DNA of 64,000 nt from Bacteroidota bacterium. Its GTDB lineage: Bacteria; Bacteroidota; Bacteroidia; Palsa-948. A model generated the notes under the pieces. The model made no database searches. It worked only from the letters and a program-made list of their open reading frames with translations, and was not told the origin of the DNA. This document shows, piece by piece, positions 32,601-40,320 of this stretch (the stretch's first letter is position 1; each line of letters starts with the position of its first letter). The stretch spans positions 124,001 to 188,000 of the forward strand of contig JACRAM010000125.1 in NCBI GenBank assembly GCA_016213405.1. The letters run 5' to 3'. Position numbers and translations under genes: made by a program.

Positions 32601-35311
32601 ATTGGTTTCCCGTCTTCATCCACCGTTGCAATGTTGATGATGTGATTGGTATCGGTGACGAGGGTGCCTGCGTATCCTTCGCCATCAGGCATTTTTATTC
32701 CAACATACGATTTGTATGGAGAATACGGGAGAGAAAATCTATCGATAGAAAAATTTCCGCCTTCTTCAAACACGCGGCAGATAAAATAGGCGCGCAGCAT
32801 TCCGGGAGCGGAAGATTTTACTTTCAGATTAGGTGTGACGGTTGCTTTTCCTTCTTCGTTCAGTCGGTCGTCAAAAATTGTTTGCTGCTCGGAATAGAAA
32901 CGCGCGGTGGGATCATCAAAGACATAACCGTCATATCCTTTGAACGAAGTAGATTGCTGATTGAGCGTTACATCCACCTGTGCCTGAAGATTTTTCGCGA
33001 TGGCTCCGTGCAGCCATTTCACTTCCAGTTCGCCTTTTGTTTTTTCTGCATCGGCATAAATTTTTTCTTTTCCAAAATCCAATCGAATTTTCAGTCGGTT
33101 CGGCATGATAGTTTCAATCTTCACATCCTTGCTGAACGAAGCGCCTCCGACTTTAACACTCGCGTTCCAGTTTCCTGTAGGAGCTTCGTGATCAGTTGCA
33201 ACCGCGAAACTGTAAAATCCGTTCAGCCCTTTGGTGGAAGTAATTTTTTTCACCACCTGCCATTTAGGATTTCTCAATTCGAAAGTCACGGGGTGATTTG
33301 CAGGAAGAGTTTGTTGCTTATCCTCAAGAATGAAAGACATAAAGAGCGAATCACCCGGGCGCCACACTCCCCGCTCACCATAAATAAATCCTTTCAAACC
33401 TTTTTCTACGGTTGCTCCGCCCACATCAAACATGCTGAGTGAAAGCGATGCTCCGTCTTCCAGTTTTAAATATCCACGCTGGTCGCCATTTTTCGCAACG
33501 AGCAGAAACGGAACTTTTTTCATGTTATCAATCTGCGCCATTCCTTCTCCGTTTGTTTTCACGGAAGAAATTAATTGTTGCTGATAATTATATAATTCAA
33601 CATTCACGCCCGACTGCGGCTTGGTGGTTTTCAAATCGGTGACAAGGAAAGTCATTTGTCCGCTCGTTCCTTTTTTGGCAATGATTCCTAAATCAGAAGC
33701 AAGAATGTTTCTGCTTACTTCGTGATTCTTGTTGTAATAATAAAACGATGGCGTGCAGGGGTTTTCGCGATCAGCGTACTTATATCCTCCTCCACCTTCG
33801 TCTTCACCATAATAATCGCCTTCATAATAATCCTCACCGTAATAATCGTAATCGGAATAATAACTCTGCGACTGATCGTCATCATTTTCGTTCAGGTTAA
33901 CCTCCTCATCCACTTCAGCAAGAGTTTTTTTATCGGCTGATTCTCCTTCGCAATGGCAAACGGCATGCTGCTTGCGGAAACCAAGCGTTACCTTATATAT
34001 AGCACCCGGTTCGGCTTTCACCATATCGGATAAATCCATATAGTAAGTGCTCCATTTGTGAAGTTCCATTTCTGTTTTCGGATTCAGCGTGATGGTTTTT
34101 TTCATAATCATTCTTCCGACCCTTTTCAGTTCGCGCTCTCCGCCTAAATCATTCACCTGAAGAAACTGAGTGATATTGTTTTCAAAAATCTTCACCACTT
34201 TCACATCTACCGCTTTTAAACTCACAGCTTGAAATGGTAAAACAAATCCTTCGTTTGAGCTTGGGAGGATTACTCCTTTGCCTACAAATTGTATCTGTGG
34301 TTTTATTTCTTCAAATAAAACTTCCATCGTCATCTTCGCTTTGAGCGGATAGCCCAGAATATTTTTCACACCTGTTTCCACAGTCACAGTTCTCACACCT
34401 CCCTGCCTCGAAGCTGGATATGCTTTCACTTCGTTGCCTTCAATCATAAATTTGAGCGAAGTGCTTTCTCCGCTGAGGCGGATGAGTCCGTCAAGGACTT
34501 GATTATCCTGAAGTGGGTCTGAGAACTGGACAGAAATATATTGCTCGGGTTCCTGCACCACTTTTATGTCCATCACTTTGAAATCTCCCAGCGCGGGAAT
34601 GACAAACTTTTGCGAGTTGGTGACTTCAACGCCAATCGGAGCGCCCGTCCAACTTATGTTCACTTCCATTTCTTTTTCTTTTCGCTCCACGCTGTCAATT
34701 ACAAAGCGGTGTTTGTTTTCTTCCGCGTGTTCCCAAATCACTTTCAGCTTTCTTCCGCCTTCAGTTGCGGTGAGGATTTTTTCCACATCTCCGCTCTCAG
34801 CCACATCCGCAGTGGAAATCAATCCTGTTACGCGCTGCCAGATCATTTCTTTCTTGTCAATGGTTTTCATTCCGTCCACATACACTTCCATGGATTGTGT
34901 GATAACGGTAAAATAAAAATCAAAGTCCTCAAAGTCAGGCGGCACCTGCGCAACTTTCGAAAGATGAAAGGTGGCTTCATAATTTTGTCCGGATGGCAAA
35001 CCATTCTTCGGGCGGAATTCAAGTGTGCGGTTGTCAACCCAAACGGTGGTTCCTTCAATGTTCGGGCTGAACTCGAAAAGTTCTTCTTCCAGCGGTTTGT
35101 TCAGTTCCACTCCGTTCACTTCGCTGGCGAGCAAAATGCGGACGGTGCTTTGCTTGGAAATGTATCCCGAAGTGAATGCGGAGATGTATTCGCTGAAAGC
35201 AGGATTGATTTTTTCAGCACGCATTTCGTTTCCACCTTTTTTCAGAAAGGGAATAGAAACAATTCCAATCACTGCGAGTGCAGTGAGGAAGAACATCGTT
35301 TTACGGTTCAT
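29642..35311 (-). CDS. Alpha-2-macroglobulin family protein with thioester
   Basis: An 1889-residue bacterial alpha-2-macroglobulin of the large YfhM/MG class. An N-terminal hydrophobic segment (MFFLTALAVIGIVSIPFL) anchors or exports it; there is no lipobox cysteine. MG-domain beta sandwiches follow, with a GFIYGERGVWRPGDSLF signature near 640 and bait/MG7 region. The thioester motif is intact: YPHGCVEQTTSS near 1425, followed by the helical TED domain (LGYWPGDYDANDWGSSYAGHF split here). A Tyr/Asp/Gly-rich stretch (~470-514; YYSDYDYYGEDYYEGDYYGE) is low complexity. Such proteins trap proteases in the periplasm and guard against lysis during wall repair with PbpC, which lies directly downstream. 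Confidence 0.93.
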   Translation of the reverse strand: MNRKTMFFLTALAVIGIVSIPFLKKGGNEMRAEKINPAFSEYISAFTSGYISKQSTVRILLASEVNGVELNKPLEEELFEFSPNIEGTTVWVDNRTLEFRPKNGLPSGQNYEATFHLSKVAQVPPDFEDFDFYFTVITQSMEVYVDGMKTIDKKEMIWQRVTGLISTADVAESGDVEKILTATEGGRKLKVIWEHAEENKHRFVIDSVERKEKEMEVNISWTGAPIGVEVTNSQKFVIPALGDFKVMDIKVVQEPEQYISVQFSDPLQDNQVLDGLIRLSGESTSLKFMIEGNEVKAYPASRQGGVRTVTVETGVKNILGYPLKAKMTMEVLFEEIKPQIQFVGKGVILPSSNEGFVLPFQAVSLKAVDVKVVKIFENNITQFLQVNDLGGERELKRVGRMIMKKTITLNPKTEMELHKWSTYYMDLSDMVKAEPGAIYKVTLGFRKQHAVCHCEGESADKKTLAEVDEEVNLNENDDDQSQSYYSDYDYYGEDYYEGDYYGEDEGGGGYKYADRENPCTPSFYYYNKNHEVSRNILASDLGIIAKKGTSGQMTFLVTDLKTTKPQSGVNVELYNYQQQLISSVKTNGEGMAQIDNMKKVPFLLVAKNGDQRGYLKLEDGASLSLSMFDVGGATVEKGLKGFIYGERGVWRPGDSLFMSFILEDKQQTLPANHPVTFELRNPKWQVVKKITSTKGLNGFYSFAVATDHEAPTGNWNASVKVGGASFSKDVKIETIMPNRLKIRLDFGKEKIYADAEKTKGELEVKWLHGAIAKNLQAQVDVTLNQQSTSFKGYDGYVFDDPTARFYSEQQTIFDDRLNEEGKATVTPNLKVKSSAPGMLRAYFICRVFEEGGNFSIDRFSLPYSPYKSYVGIKMPDGEGYAGTLVTDTNHIINIATVDEDGKPISKNKLTVKVYKVQWRWWWDHYGDDLGQYVGDQYHQPYFSQEISTVNGKGQFVLRVNRPDWGRFLVRVTDNESGHSTGQTVYIDWPAWAGRSQKDDSQGATILAVTTDKDKYAVNDNIKITIPSGEGGRALVSIETGSKVLNAFWAETKKGTTEISIPVTAEMAPNVYAHVTLVQPHAQTLNDLPIRMYGVIPISVEDPNTHLRPTIETAQFWRPEQKASVTVGEENGKPMTYTLAVVDEGLLDITRFETPEPWKIFYQREALGVKTWDMYDNVIGAFGAMMQKLLAIGGDGEGDGKGGAKANRFKPMVKFLGPFHIDKGKKATHEFMMPQYVGSVRVMVVAGEPSAKKSGSAAYGSSDKAVPVKQPVMVLATLPRVVGPNEIVDLPVTVFAMEKNIKNVSVEVQANKYFSPLEGTKKNISFKEIGDEVINFPMKINPLLGIGKVKVIATCGKEKATYDIEIDVRTPNPKITDFIETVIEPGKTWNSDYKPNGMAGTNKGTLEISGIPPVNLDYRLKYLIQYPHGCVEQTTSSVFPQLFLSDIMELNSDFKAAIDNNIKAGVRRLTTFQTSSGGLGYWPGDYDANDWGSSYAGHFLLEAEAKGYTLPAGLIDNWKKYQKKLVNSWTYHPKNYQYYYYNDDLMQAYRLYTLALAKSPELGAMNRLRESPYLSANARWRLAAAYALAGQTEVAKQLVYNTTTKVDKYTELSYSYGSSDRDEAMIIEALCVLGDYVKAAPLVKELSVSLSNGNYWMSTQTTAYSLIAVSRFAKTGGSSGTMSYSYSINNSTPESKNTKLPMSQMNMGIKGADAGKVSVTNNGKGVLYARIILEGIPEAGDQTSSESNLGMDISYHTMDGGSLDVSKLEQGTDFYAEVIISNSGIKNNWYQEMALTQIFPSGWEIHNTRMDETASVLKSSYPTYQDIRDDRVYTYFNVGVRQPVTFRIILNAAYIGKFYLPTVLCEAMYDNTINARKPGQWIEIVKPGAI

Positions 35312-35321
35312 GAAAAATAAG

Positions 35322-35365
35322 TTTAAGAGTTATGAGTTAATGAATTAATGAGTAATAAATCAATG
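35322..35365. repeat. Degenerate heptanucleotide array downstream of the SIMPL gene
   Basis: AGTTTAA, GAGTTAT, GAGTTAA, TGAATTA, ATGAGTA, ATAAATC on the plus strand between the SIMPL stop and the alpha-2-macroglobulin start, reaching the last codons of the SIMPL gene. Confidence 0.65.
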
Positions 35366-36385
35366 AGGTTTAGGAGTTGTTGGAGGAACTGCAACAGGTT
35401 TTTCTTTTACTGCGTAATCATCTTTGTAAGTATATCTCACTTTCAGATTGTACGTAAACTGCGCAACCGGTTCAATCACGTTTGGATTAATAACGATGTC
35501 ATAATTGTTGTAAGGAAGTTTATCGTAATACAAAGTTGCCTGTTTGGGCTGATAAGAAATGCTGGTGGATGACACACCGCTTTTCTTCAGCGCCTGCAAA
35601 GAAGAATTGTTGTAAGCAGTATAACTTCTGTAGCGTTCAATCGGATAAATGCTCTGCACATCTTCTCCCATCACCTGGAATTTTGGATTAAACTTAATGC
35701 CGACTTTCTTGTAATCATCTGCCTTTTGATTCAGAAGTTTGATAGAAGCATCGCGCAACGAATCATACACTGCGCTGATGTTGGCAACCACATAATCCAC
35801 TTTGATGATGTCGTAAATCTCGCTCTTAGCGGCAAGTGTTACAATTTCATCCAGCGTTTCATTTTTCTTGTAGGCGATGTGAATGTTTTTCTTCAGTTCA
35901 AATCCGCTGGGAACTTCATTGTATTTCTTGCTGAAGATTTTTTTCTCGATGGAATATTCAAACACCGGCACCTGCGAAACGAAGTCAACAAATATATCTT
36001 CTTTCTTCACGGCTGATTTTGTGAGCAGTGCAACAAAGCTGTTGATGCGGTCATTGATCATGCGCTGGCAGGAATCAATTGTTTCTGCCGCCTGAGAAAC
36101 TCCGAGCAGAACCACATACGAACTTGCCTTCACATTCATGAGCGAGCTGACACTCAGTTCGAAAACAGAATCCTTAATTATCCAGGCGTTGGCTGATGAA
36201 GTTGTGTAGTAAGTTTGTGTTTGCTGCTGGTAGTTGTAATTCTGTTCGTTGTACTTTGGCGCAGCGCTGATGGACGCTTTATAATTATCAGCCGCCTGAT
36301 TGTAGGTGGCGTTGCCGGCCATCTGGGAAAACAGCATGTAAGATGTAAGAAGGCAGATGGCAGATGTGAGGAAAAGTTTTTTCAT
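35360..36385 (-). CDS. SIMPL (DUF541) domain exported protein
   Basis: A 341-residue protein with a signal peptide (MKKLFLTSAICLLTSYMLFSQ) and a Gln/Tyr/Asn-rich linker. A SIMPL-type domain follows (~70-335): FELSVSSLMNVKASSYVVLLG, then an AAETIDSCQRMINDRINSFVALL helix and a second half with LNQKADDYKKVGIKF (~222). The C-terminus ends KPVAVPPTTPKPH. SIMPL proteins are envelope proteins with poorly defined function. The gene lies upstream of the alpha-2-macroglobulin gene (48 bp) on the same strand. Confidence 0.75.
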   Translation of the reverse strand: MKKLFLTSAICLLTSYMLFSQMAGNATYNQAADNYKASISAAPKYNEQNYNYQQQTQTYYTTSSANAWIIKDSVFELSVSSLMNVKASSYVVLLGVSQAAETIDSCQRMINDRINSFVALLTKSAVKKEDIFVDFVSQVPVFEYSIEKKIFSKKYNEVPSGFELKKNIHIAYKKNETLDEIVTLAAKSEIYDIIKVDYVVANISAVYDSLRDASIKLLNQKADDYKKVGIKFNPKFQVMGEDVQSIYPIERYRSYTAYNNSSLQALKKSGVSSTSISYQPKQATLYYDKLPYNNYDIVINPNVIEPVAQFTYNLKVRYTYKDDYAVKEKPVAVPPTTPKPH

Positions 36386-36561
36386 GATAAAGAAAAGTTT
36401 AGGAATTGGATTTCAAGTTTCGGTGGTGTAAAACGAGCGGAGAACGATTGAGTTGAAAAATATTTTGTGCGAATATAAATTTTCCTCAAACAGAGTCCCG
36501 CCCAAGTTTCTCAAACTGAGGTAAAAGTTTCCAACAAGATATTAGAAATATATCCAAGACA

Positions 36562-36610
36562 TCCCCCAGTTTCGAAAAGCCGAAACTTTCCCCCTTTAGA
36601 AAGGGGGAAT
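36562..36610. repeat. Palindromic element, intergenic; possible terminator for pdhB
   Basis: Two stacked hairpins: AGTTTCG (36568-36574) / CGAAACT (36581-36587) with a 6-base loop, and the 10-bp stem TTCCCCCTTT (36588-36597) / AAAGGGGGAA (36600-36609). It belongs to the same GC-rich palindrome class as the in-frame copies but is intergenic, right after the pdhB stop codon, where it could act as a terminator. Confidence 0.75.
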
Positions 36611-36613
36611 AAA

Positions 36614-37591
36614 CTACAAATACATCACCTCTTTAACCGCCTTAACCACTTTTGAGGCATTGGGGAGGGATCTTTCAACCAAAATTCCTGAATAAGAAAG
36701 CGGAACATCTTCGCTGTTGACTCTGCGGACGGGAGCATCGAGGTAATCGAAGGCATTTTTCTGAACGTGATAAGCAATTTCGGTAGAAATATTGCCGAGA
36801 GGCCATGCTTCTTCCACCACCACAAGGCGGTTGGTCTTCTTCACGGATTCAACCACCGTTGCATAATCAATCGGGCGGATAGAGCGCAGGTCGATCACTT
36901 CGGCAGAAATGTTCTCTTTGGCAAGTTCATCAGCGGCTTTGTACACTTCCTTTATAATCTTTCCGAAACTCACTATGGTTACATCGCTTCCCGTACGCTT
37001 TATATCGGCAACACCAATCGGAATCAGGTATTCTCCTTCGGGAACTTCGCCTTTATCGCCATACATCTGTTCGCTTTCCATAAAAATCACAGGGTCGTTA
37101 TCGCGGATGGCAGATTTGAGAAGTCCTTTTGCATCGGCAGGATTGGAAGGTACAACAACCTTGAGCCCCGCGCAGTTTGCAAACCAGTTATCAAACGAGT
37201 TGGAGTGCTGTGCCGCTAATTGTCCCGCAGAACCTGTTGGTCCTCGGAAAACAATCGGCATCGGGAACTGCCCGCCACTCATATTATACATCTTGGATGA
37301 GCTGTTTATCACCTGGTCAATGGCAACGAGCGAAAAATTAAAGGTCATGAACTCCACGATGGGTCGCAAGCCGTTCATTGCCGCGCCCACGCTGATGCCC
37401 GCAAAACCGAGTTCGGCAATGGGAGTATCCACCACGCGCTTGGCGCCAAATTCCGCCAGCATTCCCTGGCTCACTTTGTAAGCTCCATTGTATTCTGCCA
37501 CTTCTTCGCCAATGAGGAACACGCGCTCATCTTTGCGCATTTCTTCGCTCATAGCTTCACGAAGCGCTTCGCGGAATTGGAGGGTTTTCAT
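36614..37591 (-). CDS. pdhB: Pyruvate dehydrogenase E1 component, beta subunit
   Basis: A 325-residue E1-beta (transketolase central and C-terminal domains). Typical segments are LREAMSEEMRKDERVFLIGEE (split here), EYNGAYKVSQGM (~33), RVVDTPIAELGFAGISVGAA (~52), EFMTFNFSLVAIDQVINSSSK (~80), GPTGSAGQLAAQHSNSFDNWF (~115) and VEEAWPLGNISTEIAYHV (~254). It binds thiamine diphosphate with an alpha subunit and decarboxylates pyruvate for acetyl-CoA production. The alpha subunit, E2 and E3 are not in the window, so the gene is separated from its partners. A dispersed palindrome (37630-37667) and a TACATTTG box lie upstream. Confidence 0.94.
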   Translation of the reverse strand: MKTLQFREALREAMSEEMRKDERVFLIGEEVAEYNGAYKVSQGMLAEFGAKRVVDTPIAELGFAGISVGAAMNGLRPIVEFMTFNFSLVAIDQVINSSSKMYNMSGGQFPMPIVFRGPTGSAGQLAAQHSNSFDNWFANCAGLKVVVPSNPADAKGLLKSAIRDNDPVIFMESEQMYGDKGEVPEGEYLIPIGVADIKRTGSDVTIVSFGKIIKEVYKAADELAKENISAEVIDLRSIRPIDYATVVESVKKTNRLVVVEEAWPLGNISTEIAYHVQKNAFDYLDAPVRRVNSEDVPLSYSGILVERSLPNASKVVKAVKEVMYL

Positions 37592-37604
37592 AAATTAAGG
37601 ATAG

Positions 37605-37612
37605 CAAATGTA
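37605..37612 (-). promoter_or_regulatory. Candidate -7 box for pdhB
   Basis: TACATTTG on the minus strand is a perfect match to the Bacteroidota -7 consensus TAnnTTTG and lies 13 bp upstream of the pdhB ATG. A clear -33 TTTG was not found; that region is occupied by a dispersed palindrome. Confidence 0.45.
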
Positions 37613-37629
37613 GAAAAAATCTGTGGTCA

Positions 37630-37667
37630 CATCGAGTAGGTTTCGCTCTGGAAACCGTATCGAGATG
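37630..37667. repeat. Dispersed palindrome upstream of pdhB
   Basis: CATCGAGTAGGTTTC then loop GCTCTG then GAAACCGTATCGAGATG, an imperfect hairpin. It resembles from memory a Bacteroidota repeat of the form TCTCGATAC...CTCGATGTGA. It ends about 39 bp upstream of the pdhB ATG. Confidence 0.65.
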
Positions 37668-37699
37668 TATGTTTCACAACCCGTTCTCGAATATTTTTT

Positions 37700-38719
37700 T
37701 TAAAATTTCGGACAGGGCACAATGGGTTTTGTCCTGATGTCTTTTCGTTTATTCGGGTCGCAGAACTGATAAGAGACGGTTATTTCGTGCGAGCCGGCAG
37801 TATTACCATAAAGCCACGAAATAGTATAATCATAACTGTAAGCAAATTTCATTCTGTCGATAATAAGTCCTGCAAGAAAAACAAGCGCATCGTTATTGGG
37901 ATATCCCTTTTTATATGCCTTCAATAACGGAATCCCCCGATACCAAATTCCCAACGATAACGGCAGGTAAGTATAATAGCATCCTGCGTCCAACTGGTCA
38001 AACTTTTTTTCTGCGCGATAATTAATAACAGGCGTGATGAATTGTTTAGCATGTTCATATCCATATTCGCCTTTTTCTTTTTTTAAAGCGAATTTTGTTC
38101 CTCCCTGAACTGAAAAAAGAACCGGCAATTTACTTTCGCTGGAAATTACCGCCTGATTGGGTTGATTAAGATGATGTACGGCAAAACCAATCCACGCCTT
38201 TTGTGTAAAAAACACAGCACCTGATGCAAAATCAAAATAATGCACGCGCGTAGTATTTGGCTGGTCAACGGATGTGGCTGTTCCATACGCAATCTGGTCG
38301 CCAAAAAGAAATTTACTGAAGTCATAATCGCGCAACACATAGCCGCCTTCTGCTCCTAAGTTGGCTGCCCAGTTTCTGGAAATCGTAAGCTGGTAAGAAT
38401 ACTGTGCAGAGAAGGAAGTTGAACGCAAACCAGCGCTTCCTGCTTTGTCATTCACGAACAAAAAACCAAGTCCGCTATTTTTTTTTGTAATGGCATGGTC
38501 AAAGGCAATCACGGAAGTTTTGAAAGCGCCCGGAATAGATGGCCACTGAACGCGGTATGCCATGTTGAGCCGCGCACAAACTCCTGATCCTGTAAATGCA
38601 GGATTCAAAAAAGTAGGTGTTGCATAAAACTGTGAAAGCTGAAATGCCTGACCTTGCACGTTTCCTGAAACAAATAAAACAAAAAGAGACATATAAAATA
38701 CCTTTCTCATAAAATTCAT
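37700..38719 (-). CDS. PorP/SprF family T9SS outer-membrane protein
   Basis: A 339-residue outer-membrane protein of the PorP/SprF family. It starts with a signal peptide (VFYMSLFVLFVSGNVQGQ) and the family hallmark AFQLSQFYATPTFLNPAFTG (~26-45), followed by beta strands such as RLNMAYRVQWP, YSYQLTISRNWAANLG and KFAYSYDYTISWL. SprF of Flavobacterium is needed to export the giant adhesin SprB through T9SS. Its start overlaps the stop of the TPR-PD40 gene (ATGA) and two giant SprB-repeat genes lie upstream on the same strand, so it is probably their dedicated partner. Confidence 0.92.
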   Translation of the reverse strand: MNFMRKVFYMSLFVLFVSGNVQGQAFQLSQFYATPTFLNPAFTGSGVCARLNMAYRVQWPSIPGAFKTSVIAFDHAITKKNSGLGFLFVNDKAGSAGLRSTSFSAQYSYQLTISRNWAANLGAEGGYVLRDYDFSKFLFGDQIAYGTATSVDQPNTTRVHYFDFASGAVFFTQKAWIGFAVHHLNQPNQAVISSESKLPVLFSVQGGTKFALKKEKGEYGYEHAKQFITPVINYRAEKKFDQLDAGCYYTYLPLSLGIWYRGIPLLKAYKKGYPNNDALVFLAGLIIDRMKFAYSYDYTISWLYGNTAGSHEITVSYQFCDPNKRKDIRTKPIVPCPKF

Positions 38720-40311
38720 TTTCGCATTTTATACAATTTTATAGTATTGATTGATTGAGAAACATCGGAAGAAATTTTACCGGAAAAAGAAACATATCCT
38801 TCTGCCTCAACAATCATTTTATATTCCTTTCCGGGTAACAAAATCATGATGAATCGCCCGGTCAATGGATTGGAATTAGTATGAAAAAGTCCTTCTAATT
38901 TTTCGTTTTCCAAATCAAATAAAGTACCCTTAGCGTAAAGCGGTGCATCTGCTGAATCAGAAACCACCCTTCCTTTATAAACACTGTATCCCAAATCTTC
39001 TTCTTCAGGAAAATGAATCATATAAATATCGGCACTGCCATAACCGCTTTTCCGCGCGGAGGAATAATATCCCGTTCTTCCATTCACGGAAAGAACAAAA
39101 TAAATATCATCGTCCGGTGTGTTGATAGGATAACCGAGATTCTGAGGAGCCGACCAAGTTCCATCTTCTCCAAAAGTGGTTTTGAAAATATCATACCCGC
39201 CCATATTTTTATGCGCTTTGGAACTGAAGTAAAGCGTTTTGTCGTCAGGATGGATGAAAGGAGAGTCCTCATCTTCAGCCGTATTGACCGAAGCACCAAG
39301 ATTGACCGCTTTGCTCCACTCGCCATTCGGCAGTTTCACCACCTTGTAAATATCTTTTTTCCCGAAACCACCCGGACGGTTGCTGGAAAAATAAAGTACC
39401 TGTCCATCTGCGGAAATGGATGCGCTTGGTTCTGTATAATCAGTTGTATTGATTTCAGAAGGAAATTTTTCAGGGACAGTCCAGTCCTTTCCATTGAAAG
39501 AAGAAAAATACAAATCACCAGATAACAAATCTTTACTCGTGCGGTATAAAAAAAGCAATTCGCCATCGGCAGAAAGTCCAACACATGCATCGTGCGTGGG
39601 TGTGTTGATATTGGCGCTGATACTTTTCGGCACACTCCAGACACTATCCTTTTTATGTGAGACATATACGTCTTCAAAATAATCTCCGTTCGGATCCAAC
39701 TGATTGCCCGTGCTGCCTTTTCTTCGCGAAGTAAATATGAGAAGGGATTCATCGGCTGAAATTACAGGAACATAATCGGGAAATTCTGAATTGATGCCAT
39801 TGCCGATGTTTTCAATCTTTACATTCAAAGGAGTTCGAATCATTTCTTTTGCCGTCTTGCATTTACTGATAAGAAAATCCACTTCTTCATCAGAAAAAAT
39901 TTTCTTATCGGATTTTTTTTTGCACTCCACAAACGAATGAATTGCCTCGTCAAATTTTCCGTTGAGGTGATGAAGATTTCCGAGATAATAATTTGCATCT
40001 GAAATTCCACCGCGCAATGCTTTTTCAAAATAAGGAAGCGAGCTCTGTTTGTATTTTTTGAAATTGTACAGGCATATCCCCGTCTTGAAAGATACTTGCA
40101 CGTTGGTTGTATCCATCCCGTACGCTTGCTGATATAATGAAAATGCACTTTGGAAGTCGCTGTTGTAAAAATAAATGTCGGCTTTGCGCTCATACCGCAA
40201 AACTTTTCGCTGTATTTTTTTACCAGTGTTTTCGTTCTGAGCAAAACAAACAGAAAGAGATAGAAGCAGGGAACAAAGAAAAAGGAAGCTATTTTTTTTA
40301 TGAAGAATCAT
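38716..40311 (-). CDS. TPR-PD40 repeat periplasmic protein (SprD/PorE-like context)
   Basis: A 531-residue exported protein. After the signal peptide (FLFLCSLLLSLSVCFAQ) come TPR-like helices (~40-140; SDFQSAFSLYQQAYGMD, YKQSSLPYFEKALRGG). PD40/WD40-like blades follow (~175-430), with repeated motifs DESLLIFTSRRKGS, DGQVLYFSSNRPGGFG, DKTLYFSSKAHKNMGG and GRTGYYSSARKSGYG. A C-terminal beta-sandwich (~440-531, YKGRVVSDSADAPLY) ends the protein. Unlike many relatives it has no OmpA-type peptidoglycan-binding domain. It is translationally coupled to the PorP/SprF gene and lies 10 bp after the first giant gene, suggesting a T9SS accessory role. Confidence 0.85.
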   Translation of the reverse strand: MILHKKNSFLFLCSLLLSLSVCFAQNENTGKKIQRKVLRYERKADIYFYNSDFQSAFSLYQQAYGMDTTNVQVSFKTGICLYNFKKYKQSSLPYFEKALRGGISDANYYLGNLHHLNGKFDEAIHSFVECKKKSDKKIFSDEEVDFLISKCKTAKEMIRTPLNVKIENIGNGINSEFPDYVPVISADESLLIFTSRRKGSTGNQLDPNGDYFEDVYVSHKKDSVWSVPKSISANINTPTHDACVGLSADGELLFLYRTSKDLLSGDLYFSSFNGKDWTVPEKFPSEINTTDYTEPSASISADGQVLYFSSNRPGGFGKKDIYKVVKLPNGEWSKAVNLGASVNTAEDEDSPFIHPDDKTLYFSSKAHKNMGGYDIFKTTFGEDGTWSAPQNLGYPINTPDDDIYFVLSVNGRTGYYSSARKSGYGSADIYMIHFPEEEDLGYSVYKGRVVSDSADAPLYAKGTLFDLENEKLEGLFHTNSNPLTGRFIMILLPGKEYKMIVEAEGYVSFSGKISSDVSQSINTIKLYKMRK

Positions 40312-40320
40312 ACTGTATTG

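Noticed and set aside
32642-33442. Plus-strand ORF of 266 codons opposite the alpha-2-macroglobulin gene
   Set aside because: Same shadow-frame character; the sense strand is clearly the coding one.
33770-33910. Tyr/Asp/Gly-rich stretch in the alpha-2-macroglobulin as a possible foreign insert
   Set aside because: Low-complexity acidic tyrosine-rich segments at this place are, as far as I recall, usual in Bacteroidota members of the family, and the DNA shows no palindrome or heptad pattern.
34541-35320. Plus-strand ORF of 259 codons opposite the alpha-2-macroglobulin N-terminus
   Set aside because: Antisense shadow; no signal peptide or domain, and the codons mirror the real gene.
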